Below, piece by piece: positions 5,067 to 11,491 of a stretch of 11,491 nucleotides of DNA. The stretch comes from Bifidobacterium breve. GTDB taxonomy: Bacteria > Actinomycetota > Actinomycetes > S36-B12. The first letter of the stretch is position 1. Each line of letters starts with the position of its first letter. The stretch is taken from assembly GCA_945870085.1 (NCBI GenBank), contig CAMBQX010000041.1:1-11491 (forward strand). The letters are read 5' to 3'. The translations under genes and the position numbers were made by a program. Under the pieces are notes generated by a model. That model was not told where the DNA came from, searched no databases, and was given only the letters and a program-made list of their open reading frames with translations.

Positions 5067-5705
5067 GTGAGCATCAACGATGTGCTAGCTCGAGTCGGAG
5101 AAATCCGGGCTCGGCTGGAATTACCCCAACTTCGTGCCAACTTTGCGCCGGCCTCAGTGCCAATCGGCTCCACCCCAATCGGCTCCACCACTATGGGCTC
5201 TATGGCCCCGGCAACCAGCGGCTCCGACTTCGAGGCCACTCTTGCCAACCTGACCGGGCAAATTCCGCAGCCCGCGGGAACCGGCATGATGTCCTCAGAC
5301 CCAGACCTCGGTAAGCGGATGGCGGAGTACGCGGTTAACTTCGTCGGAGTGCCCTATGTGGCGGGCGGCAACACTCCTGAGTCCGGCTGGGACTGCGCGG
5401 CATTCACGGAGTGGATTGCGAAGCAGAATGGCCTCTCGATACCACCGGTTTCATGGGAGCAGATCAAGGTAGGTGAGCCGGTAGCTTCACTGGGTGAGGC
5501 ACGTGCGGGTGACCTGGTCTTTTTCCATGAGCCATCGGGTCACAGCCGTGACCCTTCGGCCCTCAAGGTCAACCACGTCGGCCTCTACCTGGGCGACGGC
5601 CGCATGGTGGAGGCTTCCAACCCGACCAGCGATACTCGAATCAGTGAAGTTAGCGTGGAAAAATTAGTTGGCATCCGGCGTTTGTCCGGCCAACTCTCCG
5701 GCTAA
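5067..5705 (+). CDS. NlpC/P60 peptidoglycan endopeptidase, probably flagellar rod-associated (212 aa, GTG start)
   Basis: Residues about 80-206 form an NlpC/P60 (peptidase C40) domain that cleaves peptide stems of peptidoglycan. The catalytic cysteine is C110 in GWDCAAFTEWI, the histidine is H170 in NHVGLYLGDGRMVEA, and E182 lies 12 residues after the histidine. This is the Cys-His-Glu arrangement known from mycobacterial RipA. There is no Sec signal peptide; the N-terminus MSINDVLARVGEIRARLEL is a charged helix followed by a Ser/Thr/Pro/Gly-rich linker (about 25-75), as expected for a substrate of the flagellar export apparatus. Its place just before flgB suggests it does the job FlgJ does in proteobacteria, opening the wall for the rod. 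No transglycosylase domain is present. The GTG at 5067 has GGGAG 6 bases upstream. The export route is inferred. Confidence 0.85.
   Translation: MSINDVLARVGEIRARLELPQLRANFAPASVPIGSTPIGSTTMGSMAPATSGSDFEATLANLTGQIPQPAGTGMMSSDPDLGKRMAEYAVNFVGVPYVAGGNTPESGWDCAAFTEWIAKQNGLSIPPVSWEQIKVGEPVASLGEARAGDLVFFHEPSGHSRDPSALKVNHVGLYLGDGRMVEASNPTSDTRISEVSVEKLVGIRRLSGQLSG
5160..5189 (+). repeat. Perfect 15-base tandem duplication in the peptidase linker
   Basis: The 15-base unit CCAATCGGCTCCACC occurs twice in tandem (5160-5174 and 5175-5189) in the frame of the peptidase gene, encoding PIGSTPIGST, followed by a diverged third unit encoding TMGSM. It lengthens the flexible linker between the N-terminal helix and the catalytic domain. 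Identity of the two copies suggests a recent duplication. Confidence 0.9.
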
Positions 5706-5791
5706 TTGCAAGGTTCGAACCGGTCAACGGTATCGATCCGAAAGATTTAAAGAAACCCCTCAGGTGCCAAGATGAGTTGCCGATTCTTCCC

Positions 5792-5829
5792 ATGAGCAGG
5801 ATGCTCGTCATATGTGCCATGGATTTGGC
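5792..5829 (+). promoter_or_regulatory. Two tandem hairpins with GGA loops in the flgB leader, candidate CsrA sites
   Basis: Hairpin 1 pairs GAGC (5794-5797) with GCTC (5803-5806) around the loop AGGAT, and can extend by an inner A-T, a T-G and an A-T pair. Hairpin 2 pairs GCCA (5816-5819) with TGGC (5826-5829) around the loop TGGATT. Each loop displays GGA, and these are the only two GGA in the whole 156-base gap. CsrA proteins bind GGA in hairpin loops, ideally two sites about 10-60 bases apart bridged by one dimer; here the GGA are 22 bases apart. Whether the transcript includes them depends on an unmapped promoter. Confidence 0.4.
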
Positions 5830-5847
5830 CCGAAGACCTTAATTGGT

Positions 5848-5858
5848 GAACGGGGTTC
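5848..5858 (+). promoter_or_regulatory. Short hairpin enclosing the flgB ribosome binding site
   Basis: GAAC (5848-5851) pairs with GTTC (5855-5858), placing the only Shine-Dalgarno-like run before flgB (GGGG, 5852-5855) in or at the edge of the loop, 6 bases before the GTG start. Such a hairpin could make translation initiation of flgB sensitive to RNA folding or to a bound protein. The stem is only four pairs, so it may be weak. Confidence 0.35.
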
Positions 5859-5861
5859 GAC

Positions 5862-6221
5862 GTGGATCTTGGCTTAGTCAATCCGGCGGTGCGTATAGCC
5901 CTCGATGGCTTAATGATGCGGCAAGAGGCGATAGCAAATAACGTCTCCAACATGTCGACTGCTAACTACACCGCAACTAACGTAGATTTCGAGGGCGCTC
6001 TCAAGTCAGCACTTGACATGCCCAGCATTGAAGGCACGGCAACAACTCAGAGTTTCATGAGCACCGTGGCCTCATCGGCTCCCCGTAAGCAAGATGGCAA
6101 CAATGTCAGCCTCGAGGAGCAAACTCTTCTCGGCACCGAGACAAACTTACGCCTCGAACTTGCACTTCGTGCTGCCGAGGGACGATTCAATTCGGTTCGC
6201 TACGTACTAGGCGGTAGCTGA
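5862..6221 (+). CDS. flgB: Flagellar basal-body rod protein FlgB (119 aa, GTG start)
   Basis: FlgB is a proximal rod subunit joining the rod to FliE and the MS ring. The protein shows the family N-terminal pattern LDGLMMRQEAIANNVSNMST, then NYTATNVDFEGAL, and the C-terminal block DGNNVSLEEQTLLGTETNLR followed by a helix ending in VRYVLGG. Length (119) is within the usual range of about 110-140. The GTG at 5862 is preceded by GGGG at a spacing of 6 and encodes MDLGLVNPAVRIALDG, aligning with known FlgB starts; there is no suitable ATG upstream. It leads a tight operon: flgC starts 2 bases after its stop. Possible control by the leader hairpins is described separately. Confidence 0.95.
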   Translation: MDLGLVNPAVRIALDGLMMRQEAIANNVSNMSTANYTATNVDFEGALKSALDMPSIEGTATTQSFMSTVASSAPRKQDGNNVSLEEQTLLGTETNLRLELALRAAEGRFNSVRYVLGGS

Positions 6222-6223
6222 TC

Positions 6224-6646
6224 ATGTTATCGATATTCAATATTTCGAGCTCCGGAGTCGAGTTCTACAAGAACTCGCTGGATGCGATCGCTTACAACGT
6301 AGCCAACTTGAGCACGGTTCGCTCTATGAGCGAAGGTGCCGTGCGCCGGCAGTCCGTAGTCGCAACATCAACAGAGGCGCCCGCACCGAGCATGGTCGGA
6401 ACCGGTGGCACCGTGGGTTCTGGGGTCACTTTCAAGATGGTGCAGTCCGACTCAGCCGAAGGCCTGGTGACCTACGAGCCTGATCACGTGCTGGCCGACG
6501 CGAATGGATATGTGCGACGACCAGATATCGACCTCACCACTGAGATGGCGGACATGATCATCGCGCAACGTGGTTATCAGGCAAACTTGGCTGTCATTCA
6601 GCGCGCGACCGAGGCCTATCAGGCCGCACTTCAGTTGGGTAGGTAG
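6224..6646 (+). CDS. flgC: Flagellar basal-body rod protein FlgC (140 aa)
   Basis: FlgC is another proximal rod subunit, exported through the flagellar channel and built on FlgB. The N-terminus ISSSGVEFYKNSLDAIAYNV followed by ANLSTVRS and VRRQSVVAT matches the FlgC pattern (ISASGL...DVIANNIAN...YRRQ.VV). The late part has VTYEPDHVLADANGYVRRPD and then DLTTEMADMIIAQRGYQANL, the rod-protein C-terminal helix. At 140 residues it is normal. The ATG at 6224 lies 2 bases after the flgB TGA, so translational coupling is likely. The next gene, fliE, begins 2 bases after its TAG. Confidence 0.95.
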   Translation: MLSIFNISSSGVEFYKNSLDAIAYNVANLSTVRSMSEGAVRRQSVVATSTEAPAPSMVGTGGTVGSGVTFKMVQSDSAEGLVTYEPDHVLADANGYVRRPDIDLTTEMADMIIAQRGYQANLAVIQRATEAYQAALQLGR

Positions 6647-6648
6647 TC

Positions 6649-6990
6649 ATGGCATTTAGCATTCCTGGAGTCTCACTCTCCGCGCAGTTGCCGCCACTGC
6701 CGCCGCTACCACCAAGCCCCAGCGTCAGCCCGTCACAAACCCCGGAGATCGGTGGCGCGACGGGTGCCGGCGCGGATTTCGGTTCCAGCCTTGCTGATGC
6801 CATGGATAAACTTGGATCACTCCAGCAAAACTCCGATGCGCTTGCAACTAAGGTCGCGACCGGCGAATTGAAGAACCCGCACGAGTACTTGATGGCAGCG
6901 CAAGAAGCCTCAATCTCCACGCAGACTGCGGTAGCTGTACGTAACAAGGCCCTTGAGGCATTCAATGAGATTATGAGGATGCCACTGTGA
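6649..6990 (+). CDS. fliE: Flagellar hook-basal body complex protein FliE (113 aa)
   Basis: FliE is the small adaptor that links the FliF ring to the FlgB/FlgC rod and is required for export. The second half fits the family: SLADAMDKLGSLQQNSDALA, then VATGELKNPHEYLMAAQEAS and VAVRNKALEAFNEIMRMPL at the C-terminus. The N-terminal 35 residues include a proline-rich tract (LPPLPPLPPSPS) encoded by short degenerate tandem units, longer than I would expect from an average FliE N-terminus. It starts 2 bases after flgC, and its TGA overlaps the GTG start of fliF by four bases (6987-6990), which implies coupled translation of adaptor and ring protein. Confidence 0.93.
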   Translation: MAFSIPGVSLSAQLPPLPPLPPSPSVSPSQTPEIGGATGAGADFGSSLADAMDKLGSLQQNSDALATKVATGELKNPHEYLMAAQEASISTQTAVAVRNKALEAFNEIMRMPL

Positions 6991-8600
6991 TCGAAACTCT
7001 TACGCTCTATGGCCGCAAGACTTTGGCTGCTCTTCGCCAGTTCACTCCCGGTCAGATCACCGCGATCGTAATCGGCATTTTGGCCCTAATCGCAGCCGCC
7101 GTTCTTCTCTTAAGAGTCAGCGCCTCCCCGATGACGCCTCTTTACTCGAACCTGTCCAGCGAGGACGCAGTTGCAATCTCCCAGGAGCTCGAAGCCAGGG
7201 GCACCGCATTCGAGCTGGGTCTCGCGGGCACCCAAATTCTTGTCGCACCAGGTGACGTATCTCCGGCACGACTGGCAATCAGTGCGGCCGGACTCCCCGC
7301 CGACGCGAACAGCGGCTACTCACTACTTGATCAGCAAGGCATGACAACGACCGAGTTCATGCAGAACGTCACCTACCAACGCGCCCTTGAGGGCGAACTG
7401 TCTTCAACTATTGAAGGTATCGACGGTGTTAGATCGGCAACTGTTCACCTCGCGATTCCAGCTGAGTCCGTCTTCACCCAATCATCTGATAAGCCAACCG
7501 CGTCGGTTCTTGTCGTCATGGGTGGGGGGCAGATGCTCACTGGTGAGCAGGTGCAGGCTGTTACCAATCTCGTAGCCTCCAGTGTTCCCGGCCTCGTGGC
7601 TGACAAGGTAGCGGTCACCGACTCTTCTGGTCTCCTGCTCTCCGGTGGCGGTGCATCAGGTGCGGCGTCGGTCGAGCAGTCATCACGGATTGAGGGCAGC
7701 CTCGTGGCGTCCGCCCAGTCGATGCTGGACAAGGTTCTTGGACCTGGTGTTTCCAATGTCAGTGTCAATGCCGATCTTGAATTCGACCAGCGGTCCACCA
7801 CCACCCAGGAGTACGCCTATCCGGACGAGCTGCCCGCGCTCTCCGTACAGACGAACACCGAAACATATACGGCCACCGACAACAGCGCGACTGATGGTCC
7901 CGTTGTGGGAGAGCCGCCCGCGGTAATTGGGCAGGGATCGACCACCGACGCCCAGAACGACTACGAGAAGACCTCCGGTACGCAGACCAACCCGATTAAC
8001 AGCACGATCACCGAACGTGTTGGTGCACCTGGCACCATCCGGCGACTGACAGTGTCCGTGCTCGTTGATGCTGCGGTGCCAGCGGCTACCTTCGCTGAGG
8101 TTGAGGCACTTGTCGCAAATGCGGTGGGCCTTGACGTCGAACGCGGTGACGCGATCCAGGTCTCACAGGTCGCATTTGACACCTCGGTAGCCGATGCCGC
8201 TGAAGAGGCAGCGGCTGCGGCGCTCGCGGCGGAGGAGTCCGGCGCACTTTTCGCCATCGGACGCCAGGTAGGTATCGCCCTCTTAGTGTTGGCGGTGATC
8301 ATCCTCGGGGTGCTCTCACTTCGCCGTCAGCGCAGGACCATGGTCGACATGGAGATGCTGGAAGCCGGCGGGTTCGGGGGATCGGTTCTTATTGAGCGAC
8401 TGGACGAGAACGGTGAGCCGATATATGCATCACCTGAAGCGATCGCTGCAGGCGAAGGAGGCCTAGTCCCGGTAGAGGAAGAACTCATTCCGACCTACAT
8501 CAAGAGTCCAGGCTCTGCCACCTACGACTCCCTGCGGGACTTTGCCACCGAAGAGCCAGAGCAAGTTGCACGGGTGCTTCGCACCTGGATATCGACCTAG
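6987..8600 (+). CDS. fliF: Flagellar MS-ring protein FliF (537 aa, GTG start)
   Basis: FliF forms the membrane MS ring on which rod, switch and export gate assemble. Residues 23-43 are the first membrane helix; 48-225 form the YscJ/FliF ring-building domain (MTPLYSNLSSEDAVAISQEL, QQGMTTTEFMQNVTYQRALE, VRSATVHLAIPAESVF); about 250-405 form the FliF C-terminal extracytoplasmic domain, with a Thr/Ser-rich variable segment near 285-340. An alanine-rich linker precedes the second membrane helix (about 427-445, followed by the basic LRRQRR). The cytoplasmic tail ends with DFATEEPEQVARVLRTWIST, the classic FliG-binding peptide. Length is typical. The GTG at 6987 overlaps the fliE stop. fliG begins 9 bases after its TAG. 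Confidence 0.97.
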   Translation: MIETLTLYGRKTLAALRQFTPGQITAIVIGILALIAAAVLLLRVSASPMTPLYSNLSSEDAVAISQELEARGTAFELGLAGTQILVAPGDVSPARLAISAAGLPADANSGYSLLDQQGMTTTEFMQNVTYQRALEGELSSTIEGIDGVRSATVHLAIPAESVFTQSSDKPTASVLVVMGGGQMLTGEQVQAVTNLVASSVPGLVADKVAVTDSSGLLLSGGGASGAASVEQSSRIEGSLVASAQSMLDKVLGPGVSNVSVNADLEFDQRSTTTQEYAYPDELPALSVQTNTETYTATDNSATDGPVVGEPPAVIGQGSTTDAQNDYEKTSGTQTNPINSTITERVGAPGTIRRLTVSVLVDAAVPAATFAEVEALVANAVGLDVERGDAIQVSQVAFDTSVADAAEEAAAAALAAEESGALFAIGRQVGIALLVLAVIILGVLSLRRQRRTMVDMEMLEAGGFGGSVLIERLDENGEPIYASPEAIAAGEGGLVPVEEELIPTYIKSPGSATYDSLRDFATEEPEQVARVLRTWIST

Positions 8601-8609
8601 GCCGACGTT

Positions 8610-9632
8610 ATGGCAACTTTGCGACCTGAAGAGATCACGCCCCGCTACAAGGCTGCCGTGATCGTGGCTCAATTGGGGCTAGCGGCAGCTCGCCCGGTAT
8701 TCGCCGAAATGAATAGTGAAGAAATTCAGTCGTTAGCGGGTGAAGTTGCGCGACTTAAGGAGGTTGATCCTGCGCTCGCGCTTGAAATAATCCGCGAGTT
8801 CATTAAATATGCTGCCTCTACCCGGATGGCCGGTAGCGGAGGCCTCGACGTTGCTCGGAGCCTGTTGGACCTAGTATTTGAACCCGCCGAGGCCGAGGCG
8901 ATGTTTGAGCAGTTGGTGAACTCCATCGCCGAGCAACCATTCAGTTTCATGCGTAAGATGGACTCGTCGCAGGTGCTTTCCTTCATCAAGGACGAACACC
9001 CACAGATCATTGCGGTAATCCTCGCCTATTTGCCATCGGACCTAGCTTCCTCGGTGCTTTGTTCTTTGCCAGATGAGACCCAGGGTTCGGTTGCCGGTCG
9101 GATCGGACTGATGGGGCGGGTCAATCCGGATTCTGTCCGGCTGGTCGAGTCAATCCTCAAGCGCAAGATGTCGAATGTCCTTGTGACAACTGAGTCCTCA
9201 TACATCGGTGGGATCGAACCGCTGATCAGCATCATTCAGCGAACTGATCGTCAGACTGAGAAGATCCTCCTAGAGAGCATCGAGGAGCGGGACCCAAAAC
9301 TGGCGGAGTCGATCCGCGCCAATCTTTTCTTGTTCGAGGACATCGCAAACATAGACAACAGGTCACTTCAGTTGGTTCTTCGGGAGGTAAGCCCTCAGGA
9401 TCTCGCCATGTCTTTGAAGGGGGTGAGCCCAGAGGTACACGAAAAGGTGCTGTCAAACCTCTCCACTCGTGCAGCCGACATGCTCGAGGAGGAGTTGGAG
9501 TTGATGGGTCGCGTGCGCCGAAGCAATGTCGAGGAAGCCCAAGGCAAGATCGTCGCGGTCATCCGCCGCCTCGACGAAAAGGGCGATATCGAAATCAGCA
9601 TCGGAGGTGGCGACAATGAGTTCGTCTCTTAA
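8610..9632 (+). CDS. fliG: Flagellar motor switch protein FliG (340 aa)
   Basis: FliG is the rotor protein that binds the FliF tail, the FliM switch and the stator. The N-domain (1-100) begins YKAAVIVAQLGLAAARPVF. The middle domain has the EHPQ motif at residues 129-132 within DEHPQIIAVILAYLP. The C-domain carries NLFLFEDIANIDNRSLQLVL and then LREVSPQDLAMSLKGVSPEV and LSNLSTRAADMLEEELE, the torque helix and ARM repeats. In the torque helix the usual Asp-Asp pair reads Asp249-Asn250 before Arg251; the charge is reduced by one but the arginine is kept. Length is close to other FliG (about 330-345). The ATG at 8610 has AGG, from the fliF stop region, 8 bases upstream. Its end overlaps fliH by 17 bases. 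Confidence 0.97.
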   Translation: MATLRPEEITPRYKAAVIVAQLGLAAARPVFAEMNSEEIQSLAGEVARLKEVDPALALEIIREFIKYAASTRMAGSGGLDVARSLLDLVFEPAEAEAMFEQLVNSIAEQPFSFMRKMDSSQVLSFIKDEHPQIIAVILAYLPSDLASSVLCSLPDETQGSVAGRIGLMGRVNPDSVRLVESILKRKMSNVLVTTESSYIGGIEPLISIIQRTDRQTEKILLESIEERDPKLAESIRANLFLFEDIANIDNRSLQLVLREVSPQDLAMSLKGVSPEVHEKVLSNLSTRAADMLEEELELMGRVRRSNVEEAQGKIVAVIRRLDEKGDIEISIGGGDNEFVS

Positions 9633-10335
9633 GGCCTCACGCGTGGGATCCTCGGAGGCGCGGACACTGACCGCGACCCGCTTTGACACCGTTCTCAGTT
9701 ATTTCGAACCAGAGTCTGTTCCGGAACTGGATCTAAGTGGCGCCGAACTTCCCACTAAGCAGATGATGACGGACCTCATTTCTGCAGCCGAGTCCAAGGC
9801 GAGCAAGCGCGGATTCGACAGTGGCTACACCCAGGGCCGAGAGCAGTTAGAAGCCGAGGTGCGTGCGGAACTTTTCGTGGAGCACACGCGTTTGATGGAC
9901 GAGCAGGTTGCTCTTCGTGGCCAGCTCGAAAACGCGCTGGAGATTCTGGCGAGTGCAGTATCGTCGCTAGAGAGTGCCGTCCTCCCGGTGTACGCAGAGG
10001 TGGGGCAAAATCTCGGTGCGGTCGTAGTGGCTCTTGTCGAAGAGCTGCTCGGTGCCGAATTGGCGGCAAACCAGATGCAGGTGATCAACGCCATCAGCGC
10101 TGCAGCCGCTGAAATACCCGGACGCTCCGAGATCCAGATTGCATTACACCCCGCAGATCTTGAACTCATCAATTCTTTAGGGATGGATCTCGCCGAGTCC
10201 GTTAAGCGCCCGGTACAGCTTGTCGCCGACGATTCGGTAGCAGCCCACGGAGCAGTGGTAACCAGCGAATGCACTCGAGTTGACGCCCAGATCGGGCAAC
10301 GAGTTGAGCGACTTAGAGCGGCATTAGCCTCATGA
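9616..10335 (+). CDS. fliH: Flagellar export ATPase regulator FliH (239 aa)
   Basis: FliH forms a dimeric stator for the FliI ATPase and tethers it to the export gate and C-ring. The start is set at the ATG at 9616, because it has a strong GGAGG 6-8 bases upstream and gives MSSSLKASRVG; the frame is open further 5' but only inside fliG. Residues 66-80 contain a short GxxxG-type helix (GFDSGYTQGREQLEA), the hallmark of FliH, followed by a long charged helix (80-145). The C-terminal domain includes IQIALHPADLELI and ends VTSECTRVDAQIGQRVERL, matching the FliH/HrpE end. The protein has no tryptophan, whereas Salmonella FliH uses two N-terminal tryptophans to dock. The TGA overlaps the fliI ATG. 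Confidence 0.9.
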   Translation: MSSSLKASRVGSSEARTLTATRFDTVLSYFEPESVPELDLSGAELPTKQMMTDLISAAESKASKRGFDSGYTQGREQLEAEVRAELFVEHTRLMDEQVALRGQLENALEILASAVSSLESAVLPVYAEVGQNLGAVVVALVEELLGAELAANQMQVINAISAAAAEIPGRSEIQIALHPADLELINSLGMDLAESVKRPVQLVADDSVAAHGAVVTSECTRVDAQIGQRVERLRAALAS

Positions 10336-11491
10336 ACCTCCAGCAAACACTAGAAATGGGAAAGCATGCGATCCGGCTTCCCGTTAGTGGCGAAGTAGTA
10401 GGCGTTAATGGTCTAACAATCTGGCTTCAAGGTGTCCGTTCTGCGATTGGTGACGTTCTCGACCTTGACATCCACGGGCAAAGCCTTCTGGCCCAGGTTG
10501 TCGGGATCTCCGGTGATCGCTTGGCCTGCATGCCTCTTGGTGAAATGTCAGGAGTCGCACCCGGGATTAAGGCCCGAGCCACAAATTCACCCGTGCTCGT
10601 GCCTATCGGCGATGGGCTCCTTGGGCGTGTTATTGATGCTCTTGGAAACCCAATCGACGACAAAGGTCCACTGGAGCGAATGCCGATGCTGGCCACCACG
10701 AATAAGGCTCCGTCTCCTTTGTCACGGCAACGAATCACCGAGCAACTCCATGTTGGGGTTCGCGCTATCGACTCACTTATCCCAATCGGTCGAGGTCAGC
10801 GCATCGGTATTTTTGCCGGCTCCGGCGTTGGTAAATCAACGTTGATGTCAATGATGGCTCGAAATACCTCTGCTGATGTTGTCGTCGTCGGATTGGTGGG
10901 TGAGCGCGGGCGCGAGGTGCTTGAGTTCATCGAAAACGATCTTGGTCCCGAGGGTCTGTCCAAATCGGTAGTTGTGGTCGCCACCTCAGATATGCCTCCC
11001 ATGGTGCGACTGCAGGCGGCATCAACTGCAACTCGAATCGCAGAGCACTTCCGCGATAATGGGTTGCACGTTCTGCTCTTCATCGACAGCATCACGCGAA
11101 CGATGACAGCACAGCGTGAGGTCGGCCTATCTGCTGGTGAGCCACCCGCTGCCCGCGCCTACCCGCCTTCGGCATTCGCCATGCTGCCACGGCTACTTGA
11201 GCGCGCAGGGGCATCGAGTGTCGGCACGATCACCGGGATCTACACGGTTCTCATCGAAGGCGACGACCTGCAGGATCCAGTGGCTGATAGCTCCCGATCA
11301 ATACTTGACGGGCACATCGTCTTGGACCGCGAACTCGCGACTGCGAACCACTACCCGGCAATTGATGTGCTCGGATCTGTTTCCCGAGTGGCACCACATG
11401 TCACCACCAGTGAAGTGCAGGCAAGTGGAGCTGTGCTGAAGAGACTTCTTGCTGCCTACCGCGAGGCAAAGATCCTTGTCGAAGTCGGCGC
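10332..11491 (+). CDS. fliI: Flagellum-specific ATP synthase/export ATPase FliI (3' partial)
   Basis: FliI is the hexameric ATPase, related to the F1 beta subunit, that helps load substrates into the flagellar export gate. The ATG at 10332 overlaps the fliH stop as ATGA. The 386 visible residues include GLLGRVIDALGNPID, the Walker A loop AGSGVGKST (162-170, K168), the catalytic glutamate E191 in VGERGREV, Walker B LLFIDS (248-253) and the FliI-typical AYPPSAFAMLPRLLERAG. The N-terminus is about 20 residues shorter than in Salmonella FliI, judged by the position of the P-loop lysine. The frame is still open at the window edge; a full protein would be near 430-440 residues, so about 50 are missing. 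All catalytic motifs are intact. Confidence 0.97.
   Translation, partial: MNLQQTLEMGKHAIRLPVSGEVVGVNGLTIWLQGVRSAIGDVLDLDIHGQSLLAQVVGISGDRLACMPLGEMSGVAPGIKARATNSPVLVPIGDGLLGRVIDALGNPIDDKGPLERMPMLATTNKAPSPLSRQRITEQLHVGVRAIDSLIPIGRGQRIGIFAGSGVGKSTLMSMMARNTSADVVVVGLVGERGREVLEFIENDLGPEGLSKSVVVVATSDMPPMVRLQAASTATRIAEHFRDNGLHVLLFIDSITRTMTAQREVGLSAGEPPAARAYPPSAFAMLPRLLERAGASSVGTITGIYTVLIEGDDLQDPVADSSRSILDGHIVLDRELATANHYPAIDVLGSVSRVAPHVTTSEVQASGAVLKRLLAAYREAKILVEVG

Larger units (their letters stand above)
5706..5861 (+). promoter_or_regulatory. Leader/promoter region of the flgB operon
   Basis: This 156-base gap, the longest without a gene in the second half of the window, precedes the seven-gene flgB-fliI run. 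It starts with TTGCAA (5706-5711) and the palindrome GGTTCGAACC (5712-5721), followed by TATCGA (5731-5736); the hexamers are spaced 19 bases apart and make a weak candidate sigma-70-type promoter. No good FliA/WhiG-type promoter (TAAA, about 15 bases, GCCGATAA) was found: TAAAG at 5749 and GCCGATTC at 5780 are too far apart. From about 5790 the sequence becomes a series of three small hairpins (see separate entries), which suggests a structured mRNA leader. No ORF of useful length is present. Confidence 0.5.

Noticed and set aside
5712..5721. GGTTCGAACC, identical in look to a tRNA T-arm
   Set aside because: It is a perfect 10-base palindrome just after the peptidase stop. No acceptor, D or anticodon arm is found upstream (that sequence is coding) and no CCA-type end follows, so it is not a tRNA gene or a recognisable attachment site.
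5749..5787. TAAAG followed by GCCGATTC as a FliA/WhiG flagellar promoter
   Set aside because: The two elements are 26 bases apart, where about 15 are needed, and the -10 half is imperfect.
9526..9615. Upstream extension of fliH to an ATG at 9526
   Set aside because: It would overlap fliG by more than 100 bases; the ATG at 9616 has a strong Shine-Dalgarno and gives a normal FliH N-terminus.
10427..11439. Several frames of about 100-137 codons in the final kilobase
   Set aside because: All lie in the wrong frame or strand of fliI, whose own frame is intact with every ATPase motif; it runs off the window edge.
1..11491. CRISPR arrays, insertion sequences, integrases, rRNA or tRNA genes
   Set aside because: No spaced direct repeats, terminal inverted repeats with transposase frames, or RNA gene signatures were seen anywhere in the window.

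Overview
The window is a flagellar gene cluster from a bacterium that is most likely an actinomycete (Actinomycetota). The evidence is the gene order flgK-flgL-fliW-csrA followed by flgB-flgC-fliE-fliF-fliG-fliH-fliI, the frequent GTG starts (csrA, the 2378 gene, the 3832 gene, the peptidase gene, flgB and fliF), and a RipA-type NlpC/P60 peptidase beside the rod genes. Base composition by eye is in the mid-50s percent GC. TAG is the most common stop here (7 of the 16 visible stops), so this does not look like a very GC-rich streptomycete-type genome. Genus cannot be told from the sequence.

Layout. Positions 1-1911, plus strand, hold the end of flgK (first hook-filament junction protein), then flgL (second junction protein), fliW and csrA (the FliW-CsrA partner-switch pair that controls flagellin translation in other bacteria). 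Positions 1908-4968 are an island of five genes on both strands with no recognised flagellar function: a two-helix membrane protein with a bacterial PH domain (minus), an unrecognised 240-residue protein (plus), a membrane-anchored coiled-coil protein (minus), a 53-residue single-helix membrane protein (minus), and an aminoglycoside-phosphotransferase-fold protein whose two catalytic aspartates are replaced (plus, probable pseudokinase). Positions 5067-11491, plus strand, begin with an NlpC/P60 peptidoglycan hydrolase that lacks a secretion signal. After a 156-base leader come flgB, flgC, fliE, fliF, fliG, fliH and fliI, packed with overlaps or gaps of a few bases. fliI runs off the right edge.

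How they fit together. FliF (MS ring), FliG (switch/rotor), FliE (adaptor), FlgB and FlgC (proximal rod), FliH and FliI (export ATPase complex) form the core of the basal body and type III export machine. The peptidase probably opens the wall for the rod. FlgK and FlgL cap the hook and receive the filament. CsrA-FliW would couple translation to filament assembly. Flagellin, cap and FliS genes (fliC, fliD, fliS) are not in the window, although the region between csrA and flgB is a position where I would look for them.

The most notable points are the pseudokinase, two consecutive hairpins in the flgB leader that each show GGA in the loop (possible CsrA sites in a cluster that encodes CsrA), and the group of small membrane proteins lodged inside the flagellar locus. 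All functional claims rest on reading motifs by eye; no database search was run.
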